Shown here: piece by piece, positions 56,923 through 64,000 of the stretch | How the letters are laid out: the number at the start of each line of letters is the position of its first letter | Numbering within the stretch: position 1 is the first letter of the stretch | Source of the DNA: an uncultured Prevotellaceae bacterium | GTDB lineage: Bacteria; Bacteroidota; Bacteroidia; Bacteroidales; Bacteroidaceae | Assembly: GCA_902792635.1 (NCBI GenBank) | Contig: CADBAG010000007.1 | Location: forward strand, 1 to 64,000 | Direction of reading: 5' to 3' | Length of the DNA: 64,000 bases | Notes under the pieces: model-generated | Told to the model about the DNA's origin: nothing | Database searches by the model: none | Seen by the model: the letters and a program-made list of their open reading frames with translations, nothing else | Made by a program: the position numbers and the translations under genes

Positions 56923-58413
56923 ATGAAAACAACAAGAACACTTTTACTATTCTTTTTTATATTTACGTCATGCATCGTTAATGCCCAGAAGAGAGAGTTC
57001 CGCGGTGCATGGATTCAGTGTGTCAACGGCCAGTTTCAAGGCATGTCCACACAGGCCATCCAGCAGAAACTGAGCCGACAGCTCGATATTCTGAAGGCTG
57101 ATGGTGTCAATGCCATCATCTTTCAGGTGCGTCCGGAGTGTGATGCGCTCTATAAGAGTGACCTGGAGCCGTGGAGCCGTTACCTTACCGGTCAGCAAGG
57201 ACGTGCACCTCAACCTTACTGGGACCCACTGCAATGGATGATAGAACAATGCCACAAGCGGGGCATGGAGCTGCACGCTTGGATCAATCCTTTCCGTGCC
57301 AAGACGAAAGGCACGACGGCGCTCGCTACAAGCCATGTCGCAGTCGAGCATCCTAACTGGACCTTTCCTTATGGAGGACAACTGATCCTCAACCCAGCTT
57401 TGAATGAGACTACAGACTATAACTGCAAAGTGGTGGACGACATCGTGAGCCGTTACGACGTTGATGGCATTCATATCGACGACTATTTCTATCCTTATCC
57501 CGTTGCCGGAGAGGAGATACCCGACGAGAACTATTTCCGCGCCAATCCGCGTGGTTTCAAGAATATCGGTGACTGGCGGCGTGACAATGTCAACCAGTTT
57601 ATCGAGCAGCTTAGTAAAACTATCCACAAGCGTAAGCCGTGGGTGAAGTTCGGTGTCTCTCCTTTCGGTATCTATCGCAACCAACGCTCTGACCCAAAGA
57701 ACGGCTCGGCAACCAACGGCTTGCAGAACTACGATGATCTCTATGCAGACGTTCTCCTTTGGGTAAACAACGGCTGGGTGGATTACTGTGCTCCTCAGCT
57801 TTACTGGGAGATAGGGCATAAGGCAGCCGACTATCAGACACTGATCAAGTGGTGGGATAAGTTTGCGAGCAACCGGCCACTCTATATCGGTGAAGATGTG
57901 GAGCGAACTGTGAAAGCTTCCGACCTCTCCAATCCGAATATCAATCAGATGCCGGCTAAGCACAAGTTGCACGAGGAGGCTCATCATGTCGATGGCACTG
58001 TGCTATGGTATGCTCAGGCCGTGACGGATGACATCGGCAACTATGGTTCCGTGCTCCGCACTGCGTATTGGAAATATCCCGCTCTGCAGCCACTGATGCC
58101 TTTCATCGACAACAAACAGCCGAAGAAGCCCCGAAAGGTCAAAGCCGTATGGACGAGCGATGGCTACATCCTCTTCTGGTCTGTGCCCCGTGGAAAGAAA
58201 TGGGGAGACATTGCCAAGCAATATGTTGTCTATCGCTTTGCAGAAGGTGAGCAGATCGACACCGAGAATCCTGCAAAAATCGTTGCCATCACCCCTGACA
58301 CCTTCTATAAACTGCCCTACGATAAAGGCAACAAGCGCTACACCTATGTCGTGACAGCTTTAGACAGGATGGCGAATGAGTCGAAAGCAAAAAAAGTTAA
58401 AGTCAAATTATAA
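56923..58413 (+). CDS. GHL10 (DUF187/YngK-like) exported glycosidase-like protein
   Basis: A 496-residue exported protein; the N-terminus TLLLFFFIFTSCIVNAQ could be a signal peptide or a poor lipobox at Cys17. The glycosidase-like TIM barrel follows: REFRGAWIQCVNGQFQGMST, VNAIIFQVRPECDALYKSDL, GMELHAWINPFRAKTKG, DGIHIDDYFYPYPV, and DYCAPQLYWEIGH. The acidic residues in DGIHIDDYFYP are the likely active site. The last 90 residues resemble a fibronectin III domain. Related YngK-type proteins are thought to act on cell-wall or storage glycans. Confidence 0.9.
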   Translation: MKTTRTLLLFFFIFTSCIVNAQKREFRGAWIQCVNGQFQGMSTQAIQQKLSRQLDILKADGVNAIIFQVRPECDALYKSDLEPWSRYLTGQQGRAPQPYWDPLQWMIEQCHKRGMELHAWINPFRAKTKGTTALATSHVAVEHPNWTFPYGGQLILNPALNETTDYNCKVVDDIVSRYDVDGIHIDDYFYPYPVAGEEIPDENYFRANPRGFKNIGDWRRDNVNQFIEQLSKTIHKRKPWVKFGVSPFGIYRNQRSDPKNGSATNGLQNYDDLYADVLLWVNNGWVDYCAPQLYWEIGHKAADYQTLIKWWDKFASNRPLYIGEDVERTVKASDLSNPNINQMPAKHKLHEEAHHVDGTVLWYAQAVTDDIGNYGSVLRTAYWKYPALQPLMPFIDNKQPKKPRKVKAVWTSDGYILFWSVPRGKKWGDIAKQYVVYRFAEGEQIDTENPAKIVAITPDTFYKLPYDKGNKRYTYVVTALDRMANESKAKKVKVKL

Positions 58414-58434
58414 GGCCACCCACACCACAGTTCG

Positions 58435-58640
58435 GGCCTACCCAAGCCCTCCCTAAAGGGAGGGATGTTGATATGCAAAGAGCCATCGATTGAAACAAAT
58501 CGGTGGCTCTTTCTATGACTTTTCATGACTTTTTTGGCTCTTATGTGGCTCTAATAATAGTTCTTTAAGTAATCAACATCCCTCCCTTTAGGGAGGGCTT
58601 GGGTAGGCCTTAACTTGCTTAGGGAGGGCTTGGGTAGGCC
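58435..58640. repeat. inverted-repeat element copy C plus partial right arm
   Basis: GGCCTACCCAAGCCCTCCCT begins the left arm at 58435; the right arm ends GGGCTTGGGTAGGCC at 58609. After 10 bp a second partial right arm (AGGGAGGGCTTGGGTAGGCC) runs 58621-58640, up to the stop of the next gene. The interior carries the same hairpin as copy A. Confidence 0.9.
58477..58512 (+). terminator. terminator nested in repeat copy C
   Basis: AAAGAGCCATCGATT (58477-58491) pairs with AATCGGTGGCTCTTT (58498-58512) with one G-T pair. Nearly identical to the hairpin at 10731. Likely ends GHL10 transcription. Confidence 0.8.
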
Positions 58641-58641
58641 T

Positions 58642-59619
58642 CTATTCTCGGTATATATACCCCATCAACTTGTTGATCCAGTCCACATTGAACCGGAACC
58701 ACCGGTACTTGCCAATAGGCTTCCCACCAAAGGAGAGGATGAAGTCGCGGAAAGGATTCTTGCGGAAAGGCAAGCCGACATCCAAGAAGCAGATGTGCGC
58801 GTAGTTGTGTTTCCACGACCAGTTGATAGCCTCCCACACCGTCATCAGGTTCGGATGAAGCAGAGCAAAACGTTTGCGCTTTGAAGCTAAGTACCACAAG
58901 TAAGCATTGCCTTCACTAAACACACAGACACAACCTCCGATGACCTTCTCTTTATAAAGCGTGATAAAGATACGACCATTGTCACTGTTGTACAACTGCT
59001 TAATATGGTTCTCTGCAGGAATGATACGGCGCAGTTTCATCCTGTAGAAGCCATTCATCAACTGATAGAAACTGTGCACCTCCTCATCCGTCTTAGCTTC
59101 ACGCATAGTAACCCCCGCTCGTAAGCTTTTCTGGATACGCTCTCTCGTCCGCTCTGAAAGACGCTCAATAGGAGGCATAGAGTGCAGGGAGTTGTGCACT
59201 TCCTGCCAATTGACGGGGAAATAGCCCTCGGCACGGAAGAAACGATAGCCGAACATCTTTACCGATAGGTCGCTGAACTCGATATAGAAACAGAGCTTAC
59301 GGCGTAACTTGCGGGTCAACTCATGAAGCATCAGACCAAAGATTACTTCCTTGTCCGTATCTTCAGCATATTCGCCTTCCCCGAATATCCTTCCTTGCGT
59401 ATATAAAAAAGGAGGGATCCACGTGTTACGCCGACGCGTAAAAGCTAACATGTGAGCAACGACTCTCCCCGTTTCGTCGAAGGCTACAGCCATATAAGGC
59501 CGCTGACCGGAGGAGTTCTCAAGAATATGAAACAACTCCGGTGAGTGGAAGAAATTGCTTGATGACAATACAGGCAACTTGCTTCCCTTCGTATATAGCT
59601 GTATCTTATACTGACTCAC
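58642..59619 (-). CDS. FemAB/GNAT-type acyltransferase-like protein
   Basis: A 325-residue soluble protein with two GNAT-like halves. Seen: PYMAVAFDETGRVVAHMLAF in the first, and GRIFITLYKEKVIGGCVCVF, AYLWYLASKRKRFALLHPN and FLDVGLPFRKNPFRDFILSFG in the second, close to the FemAB/BioF2 group that adds amino acids or acyl groups to cell-wall precursors or lipids. The start is a GTG, since a stop lies just upstream in frame. Single gene with its own promoter. Confidence 0.78.
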   Translation of the reverse strand: MSQYKIQLYTKGSKLPVLSSSNFFHSPELFHILENSSGQRPYMAVAFDETGRVVAHMLAFTRRRNTWIPPFLYTQGRIFGEGEYAEDTDKEVIFGLMLHELTRKLRRKLCFYIEFSDLSVKMFGYRFFRAEGYFPVNWQEVHNSLHSMPPIERLSERTRERIQKSLRAGVTMREAKTDEEVHSFYQLMNGFYRMKLRRIIPAENHIKQLYNSDNGRIFITLYKEKVIGGCVCVFSEGNAYLWYLASKRKRFALLHPNLMTVWEAINWSWKHNYAHICFLDVGLPFRKNPFRDFILSFGGKPIGKYRWFRFNVDWINKLMGYIYRE

Positions 59620-59647
59620 AATATTCTACAACCTAAATAGTTACTTG

Positions 59648-59681
59648 CAAATTTAACATATAATCCTGGAATATTATCAAA
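59648..59681 (-). promoter_or_regulatory. promoter of FemAB-like gene
   Basis: CAAATTTA (59648-59655) is TAAATTTG on the minus strand, and CAAA at 59678-59681 gives TTTG 22 bp away. The GTG start is 28 bp downstream. Confidence 0.55.
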
Positions 59682-59690
59682 TTAAAGCAT

Positions 59691-59698
59691 TAACTTTG
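59691..59698 (+). promoter_or_regulatory. -7 box upstream of J-domain gene
   Basis: TAACTTTG at 59691-59698, overlapping the divergent promoter region. If used, the leader is about 140 nt long. Confidence 0.45.
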
Positions 59699-59843
59699 TG
59701 ATAATTAACAGTCAGACACTTTTAAAGGGTCAGAGAAGCAAGGAAAATCCAAAGACTAAAAATATTTCAAGCCAATAACAGGGCTGTGGCATAAAGTTTG
59801 TTGTTTTATTATTAGAATATTTTAAAGAAATGGAGGATTGAAT

Positions 59844-60533
59844 ATGGCATTTATCGACTATTATAAAATTTTGGGTGTCAGCAAAGACATTCCTCAGAAA
59901 GATGTAAGGCGGGCTTATCTTAAGCGTGCTAAGCAGTTCCATCCTGATCTTCACCCGGATGACCCGAAGGCCAAGGCAAAGTTTCAGGCTCTCAACGAGG
60001 CATACGAGGTGATCAGCGATCCGGAGAAGCGTAAGAAGTATGATCAGTATGGTCAGAACTGGAAGGAGGCTGATGCCTTCAACCAGGCTGGAGGCGCTGG
60101 TGGTGGGCAGGAGTTCCACTGGAGCTCTTCCGGCGGCTCTCCGTTTGACGGCTTCGACTTCTCGAGCTTCGGCAACGGAGGTGGGGGCTTCTCCAGCTTC
60201 TTCCAGGATCTCTTCGGCAACATGGGGTCTCACAGAAGTGGTGGTTCCTCGTTCCGCACGAGCAGCGGAGAGATGGATGCAAAAGTCAACATCGATCTCT
60301 ACACAGCTCTCTTAGGCGGCGAAGTAATCATCCAGCTCCACAACGGTACCAAGATCAAGTTGAAGGTTAAACCCGAGACACAGAACGGCACGAAAGTACG
60401 TCTGCGTGGCAAAGGCTATGATAGGGGAGACGGCACCTACGGCGATCTTATCATTACCTACAATGTCAAGTTGCCTACCAACCTCACGGAGAAGCAGAAA
60501 CAGTTGCTTAACGAGATGAAGTATGCCGGATAA
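59844..60533 (+). CDS. short J-domain protein, CbpA-like but lacking one C-terminal domain
   Basis: Co-chaperone for DnaK-type Hsp70. The ATG at 59844 is preceded at 7 bp by GGAGG, a rare good ribosome site in this window. It has 229 residues. The J domain (1-70) carries HPD at 33-35; a Gly/Phe/Ser-rich linker follows (about 80-140), then a single beta domain with LYTALLGGEVIIQLHNGTKI and GTKVRLRGKGY. That matches the second C-terminal domain of CbpA; the first domain and any zinc finger are absent. No CbpM-like gene is seen nearby. Confidence 0.9.
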   Translation: MAFIDYYKILGVSKDIPQKDVRRAYLKRAKQFHPDLHPDDPKAKAKFQALNEAYEVISDPEKRKKYDQYGQNWKEADAFNQAGGAGGGQEFHWSSSGGSPFDGFDFSSFGNGGGGFSSFFQDLFGNMGSHRSGGSSFRTSSGEMDAKVNIDLYTALLGGEVIIQLHNGTKIKLKVKPETQNGTKVRLRGKGYDRGDGTYGDLIITYNVKLPTNLTEKQKQLLNEMKYAG

Positions 60534-60588
60534 AAGCAAATGAGAAGACGAATGTTTGGTTCTGCTTTTCGGGTTGATGGGGTCACGC

Positions 60589-60745
60589 AACCTCGAAGAG
60601 GTTGAACATCACCTATAACCAGGACCCCGCCCATGTTCGCCCTCTTCGAGGCCGACAGGTCAGGTTTAATCGCCCGCCCCTAAACCCCAGGTTGCGTCGC
60701 TGCGCTCCTTACCCGGGGCTAACCATGTGCAACCTCTTCGAGGTT
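60589..60745. repeat. composite nested-hairpin element IV
   Basis: AACCTCGAAGAGGTT (60589-60603) and AACCTCTTCGAGGTT (60731-60745) flank CATGTTCGCCCTCTTCGAGG and a CCCCAGGTTGCGTCGCTGCG...CCGGGG hairpin. A shorter member of the family of elements I-III: it has one copy of each inner part, not two. Confidence 0.85.
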
Positions 60746-60842
60746 ATTCCACTAAATCAATCCAAAAAGCCGAAGAACCGAATGTTTTGATTAAAATATA
60801 TTAAATACCCGCCGAGTATGTGAATGTTTAAGTAAAAGTTAT

Positions 60843-60850
60843 TACCTTTG
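60843..60850 (+). promoter_or_regulatory. tRNA-Ser -7 box
   Basis: TACCTTTG at 60843-60850, 46 bp before the tRNA 5' end; no clear -33 box. Confidence 0.5.
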
Positions 60851-60896
60851 CACCCGCAAATGAGAAAAGCGCATTTGCGGGTTAAGCCGTTAGCAA

Positions 60897-60987
60897 GGAA
60901 AGATGCTCGAGTGGCTTAAGAGGCACGCCTGGAAAGCGTGTATACCTCCAAAGGGTATCCGGGGTTCGAATCCCCGTCTTTCCGCCA
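60897..60987 (+). tRNA. tRNA-Ser (anticodon GGA)
   Basis: Acceptor GGAAAGA (60897-60903) pairs with TCTTTCC (60977-60983), then G and encoded CCA. The anticodon stem CACGC/GCGTG encloses CTGGAAA, giving anticodon GGA. A long variable arm (TATACC/GGTATC) and a T arm with GGTTCGAATCC fit serine tRNA. A recombinase gene follows 227 bp later, so the 3' end is a likely attachment site. Confidence 0.96.
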
Positions 60988-60995
60988 TAGGATAT

Positions 60996-61025
60996 AAAAG
61001 GAAGTCTTTTTAAGGCTTCCTTTTT
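60996..61025 (+). terminator. terminator of tRNA-Ser
   Basis: AAAAGGAAG (60996-61004) pairs with CTTCCTTTT (61016-61024), ending in T residues. Confidence 0.88.
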
Positions 61026-61214
61026 GCGTTTATAATCAGCAAGTTATAAAATCGTAGCTCCGTAAATGGTTGGTAATTAGCATAATAAGGGGATAGCAGT
61101 CATACAAAAACATTAGTTAATCATTAGTAATCTTCATTATTCTTTGATACGTCAGTGTTTACTCGATTGTTTACCTCCTCCAATATTATTGTTTACCAAC
61201 AAAACATTAAAGAC

Positions 61215-62390
61215 ATGGAGAATAACAGAATGCCGACCGTAACCTTTATTTACGACCGAAAGAAGACAGCGACAAGAAGCAGGGGCGCTGTGATTGAAAT
61301 CAGAATTTCGTACGACTACAAGAAGAAGTACCTCTCCACCGGAATCAAGGTATTACCCAAAGAATGGCATGCTAATATGGTGACAGGTCGCACCGATGCC
61401 ATTGAGCTCAATAAGGCGCTCACTACGATGCGTAACAACGTGCTCAAGGTTATCAATGACATGCTTGAGGAAGGGTGCCTTAACATACAAGAGATACCCT
61501 CACGGATCAAGCGACTTGGAAGTGATGGCAAGAGCTTCTACGAGTTCTGCCAGGAGCGGGCCGACGTAAGGAAGTATGGCAAGGAGGAGGATACCTGCAA
61601 GCGGTATGACCGTTTTCTCAAGTGGTTCTGCCACTGGGGAGGCATCAAGGCCTTCAGCGACGTTACTGACAGAAACGTTCTGCTGATGGATGAAGCTCTG
61701 AAGAAGAAGGGGATGTGCAACTATTCCAAGTGGAACAACTACCACCGCTTTCTGAACTCGTTCATCAATGATGCCATCAGTGAGGGCTACCTCCGCCGCA
61801 ATCCCTACAAATGGGTACATATTGAGAAAGACAAAGTGAGCCACGGACTCCACAAATATCTTACCATGGAAGAGCTGCACTCTATTGAAGCAGCAAACAT
61901 GGGAACTGAGAGTCTTGACCGAGTACGCGACCTGTTTGTCTTTCAGGCGTGCACGTGCCTCAGCTATAAAGACCTTGCCGCTTTCGACATGAAGAAAGTC
62001 AAGAATGAGCATGGGCGTTTGATGTATACTGGAAAGCGAGGTAAGACAGGTATAGAGTTCACTTTCCTCTTGCTTAAACCGGCCATTGCTATACTGCACA
62101 AGTACCATGGTCATCTTCCTCTGCTTAGCAACGTCAAGTACAATCAGTACCTGAAGGTCGTCGCTCAGACCGCCGGTGTCGATAAGCCAATCACTACCCA
62201 CTGGGCGCGCCATACAGGTGCAACGATGCTGCTTAATGCCGGCGTCGACATGGAGACAGTGGCTAAGATCCTTGGCCATTCATCGACAAAGATCACGCGT
62301 TCCACCTATGCAAAACTTCTCGACGATACAGTGGCCAAAGAAATGATAAGGGCCGAGAGCAAACTACCCTCGGCCTCATCATCGCTATAG
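61215..62390 (+). CDS. tyrosine recombinase (integrase), IntDOT-like
   Basis: Start at ATG 61215 (MENNRMPTVTFIYDRKKTAT); the 20 in-frame codons upstream look non-coding. It has 391 residues: N-terminal arm-binding domain (about 1-90), SAM-like core-binding domain (about 100-200), catalytic domain. Catalytic residues seen: a beta-hairpin Lys in KRGKTGIEF, His329 and Arg332 in HWAR, His355 in LGHSST, nucleophile Tyr365 in STYAKL. The first Arg of the usual set is Ser250 (CLSYKDL), as known for CTnDOT integrase. It lies just past tRNA-Ser and ends overlapping the convergent phage gene by 6 bp. Confidence 0.93.
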   Translation: MENNRMPTVTFIYDRKKTATRSRGAVIEIRISYDYKKKYLSTGIKVLPKEWHANMVTGRTDAIELNKALTTMRNNVLKVINDMLEEGCLNIQEIPSRIKRLGSDGKSFYEFCQERADVRKYGKEEDTCKRYDRFLKWFCHWGGIKAFSDVTDRNVLLMDEALKKKGMCNYSKWNNYHRFLNSFINDAISEGYLRRNPYKWVHIEKDKVSHGLHKYLTMEELHSIEAANMGTESLDRVRDLFVFQACTCLSYKDLAAFDMKKVKNEHGRLMYTGKRGKTGIEFTFLLLKPAIAILHKYHGHLPLLSNVKYNQYLKVVAQTAGVDKPITTHWARHTGATMLLNAGVDMETVAKILGHSSTKITRSTYAKLLDDTVAKEMIRAESKLPSASSSL

Positions 62391-64000
62391 TATAATCTTA
62401 GTTCTCTTTCCCGTCTTGGCCATCGTGCGCGACTTATTGGCGATCACTCCAATCAGTTTGTCACCATCGATGATGAACCGCACATCACCGCCGATATCGC
62501 CTGCTGACATCACCGATGGGCGCGAGAACGTCGTATTTACCTTTGCTGACGTAGGTATGTTGATTCTAGGAGTCAACTGCCCGTCAGCAATGGCTAATAA
62601 ACGATTCTGCTGCCTTCTATTGATCACCGCTTCCCCCGCATTACCACGGAATAGCAATTTATCGCCGGAAGAATACTTTCCATCCAGTATACCTCCGCCC
62701 TGATAGCCTTTCAGCGTAGCTATAGTGCTGGCGACTATACCAAGACCAGATGCAACAGCGGCTACCCATCCCCATGGACCCAACTTTGCGCTCTCTGCGG
62801 TATAAGTAGCAAATCCGAGCACAATCTGACCGATAGCGGCCATCACTGCACCCACTTTTGCAGCAGCTCCATTACCGCCGATCTGCTGAAGTGCACTACC
62901 CATGGCAGCAAGTCCGGTTGCACCCGCTGCTGCATATCCGGCAACGGCATTGAAACTGTCGCCGGTTCCGTCTCCCTGCTTCTTTGCTTCCTTGCTTGCA
63001 GCAGCCACGCTTCTAAAGGCATTAACAACATCTACAACACTGTTGCCGATCTGCGAACCGGTACCGCCCCATTGCTGGGCAAGACTCTGGATGTTCTCCT
63101 TTGCCTTGTCAATGGCAGAGGTCTCCAATTCAAGCTTAACCGGCTTGATACCTTTGCCGAGTTTGCTCAGCTCCTTATTAATGCCATCTATGCGCTTTTT
63201 AGCCTCATCCTCGCTGATGATGCCTGCATCCAATAGACTCTGCACATTCGATGCCTTGTTCTGAGCATTGCGATAGCTCTGAATCTTATCGGCCTCCGAG
63301 CCTTTGGTGATATACGTCGGCTCTACATCGGCCTCGATGGTCAGCTCTCCCTTTGTGGCAATATCAATCTGTTTCTGAATATTGGCAATGTTGGCAGAAG
63401 CTGCTACGCGTGCCTCAACAGTGGTGGCATTATCCATCTGCTTCTGGGCGTCACGAAGTTTGTCTTGCAGTTGCTCTACGTAGCTCTTAACCTCCTTCTG
63501 CTCTGGCTGCTCAAGCCCAATCTTCACCTTGAGGGCTTTGCTCTTACCCTCAAGAGCTTTATACTGCTTCTGAAGAGATTCTGCAGTGGATTCGTTATTC
63601 GTGGCATAGATCTTCTTTCTCAGGGCGCTCATCTGCTGGTCATACCAGTCAAGGGATCCCTTTAGAGCCTTCTTATCTGCATCCGTGTTGGTATTAGTAG
63701 TGTGACCACCGCCCGAGTTCCGTGCGGAGCCGCCCTCGGCTCCGGCCCCCGTTCTGCTCTGATAAGGCCTCAGGCCTTTGTTGGCTCTTGCTGCTGCCGA
63801 AGCAGACCGCTTATTCAAGTTGCGCACTCTCTGTCGTGAAGCATTGAGTGCGCGCTCATCAGCCTGAGTAGCCTTACTCGTTACCTTTATACCGCCGTTG
63901 TCAACAAGGGCGTCCACCGCCAAATCCTCTCCGGTTTTCCCTGTATGGTGTTGATTCTTGTAGTTTCGTTTATCGCGCTGACGATCCTTGCTTACCTTAT
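62385..64000 (-). CDS. phage tail tape-measure-like protein (5' end beyond window)
   Basis: The reading frame stays open to the right edge; a TTG at 63921-63923 is not needed as a start, so the gene is partial at its 5' end. The visible 538 codons show Lys/Gln/Ala-rich coiled-coil stretches (SYVEQLQDKLRDAQKQMDNA), a hydrophobic Ala/Gly-rich region (AAAKVGAVMAAIGQIVLGFA, GPWGWVAAVASGLGIVASTI) and the C-terminal NAGEAVINRRQQNRLLAIA typical of tape-measure proteins. Tape measures set tail length. Convergent with the recombinase gene. Confidence 0.8.
   Translation of the reverse strand, partial: KVSKDRQRDKRNYKNQHHTGKTGEDLAVDALVDNGGIKVTSKATQADERALNASRQRVRNLNKRSASAAARANKGLRPYQSRTGAGAEGGSARNSGGGHTTNTNTDADKKALKGSLDWYDQQMSALRKKIYATNNESTAESLQKQYKALEGKSKALKVKIGLEQPEQKEVKSYVEQLQDKLRDAQKQMDNATTVEARVAASANIANIQKQIDIATKGELTIEADVEPTYITKGSEADKIQSYRNAQNKASNVQSLLDAGIISEDEAKKRIDGINKELSKLGKGIKPVKLELETSAIDKAKENIQSLAQQWGGTGSQIGNSVVDVVNAFRSVAAASKEAKKQGDGTGDSFNAVAGYAAAGATGLAAMGSALQQIGGNGAAAKVGAVMAAIGQIVLGFATYTAESAKLGPWGWVAAVASGLGIVASTIATLKGYQGGGILDGKYSSGDKLLFRGNAGEAVINRRQQNRLLAIADGQLTPRINIPTSAKVNTTFSRPSVMSAGDIGGDVRFIIDGDKLIGVIANKSRTMAKTGKRTKIIL

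Noticed and set aside
56968..57987. Open frame of about 339 codons opposite the GHL10 gene
   Set aside because: Antisense shadow; the sense strand carries a complete glycosidase-like domain.

Overview
The window reads as chromosome of a Bacteroidales bacterium, most likely Prevotellaceae (Prevotella sensu lato). Seen directly: most intergenic starts carry the Bacteroidetes sigma-factor box TAnnTTTG, often with a TTTG-like box about 20 bp upstream, and Shine-Dalgarno sequences are almost absent. Gene content agrees: Rho with a very long acidic insertion, the F-ATPase operon in the order atpD-C-(small membrane proteins)-B-E-F-H-A-G, serC-serA-DUF1015, an IntDOT-like tyrosine recombinase, and many palindromic intergenic repeats. 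The genus is inference; no 16S gene is present.

Layout. 0-8 kb: rho, then a minus-strand run of lipoprotein, radA, queC, NMT1-like lipoprotein and TPR protein. 8-10.7 kb: lepA and a Crp/Fnr-like protein. 10.8-19 kb: a tight minus-strand operon lon, tgt, LptF/G permease, DEAD-box helicase, C69 dipeptidase. 19-22 kb: trmN6 and two glycosyltransferases. 22-27 kb: minus-strand operon serC, serA, DUF1015, yigZ, Na+/Ca2+ exchanger. 27-30 kb: dbpA-like helicase and pfkA. 30-37.5 kb: complete F1Fo ATP synthase operon. 37.6-38.8 kb: secreted TPR protein. 39-46.8 kb: hexuronate (galacturonate) catabolism, uxaC-exuT-uxaB-uxaA plus a DUF4861-like secreted protein. 47-51 kb: WG-repeat-like protein, LtaS-like sulfatase-fold transferase, PAP2 phosphatase, trmO. 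51.5-60.5 kb: prmA, an aromatic-rich secreted protein, a FadL-like outer-membrane protein, a PIN toxin-antitoxin pair, HAD phosphatase, GHL10 glycosidase-like protein, FemAB/GNAT-like protein and a short J-domain protein. 60.9 kb to the end: tRNA-Ser(GGA) followed by a tyrosine recombinase and the 3' part of a phage tape-measure-like gene, probably one end of a prophage or related integrative element.

How genes work together. Galacturonate is imported by ExuT, isomerised by UxaC to tagaturonate, reduced by UxaB to altronate and dehydrated by UxaA to 2-keto-3-deoxygluconate. SerC and SerA provide two steps of serine synthesis. QueC (preQ0 synthesis) and Tgt (base insertion into tRNA) belong to one tRNA-modification pathway but lie in different operons.

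The most unusual content is non-coding. Three loci (28466-28597, 43591-43700, 56806-56871) hold unrelated sequences that all repeat with an exact 22-bp period and contain palindromes or alternating orientations. There are also four composite nested-hairpin elements (45.3, 46.9, 51.2, 60.6 kb), three inverted-repeat elements with CCCTCCCTAAAGGGAGGG arms, two of which carry a terminator inside (10.7, 29.8, 58.4 kb), and 7-8-bp-unit repeats filling spacers inside operons (6.1, 24.8, 36.4 kb). None has a recognisable protein partner here.
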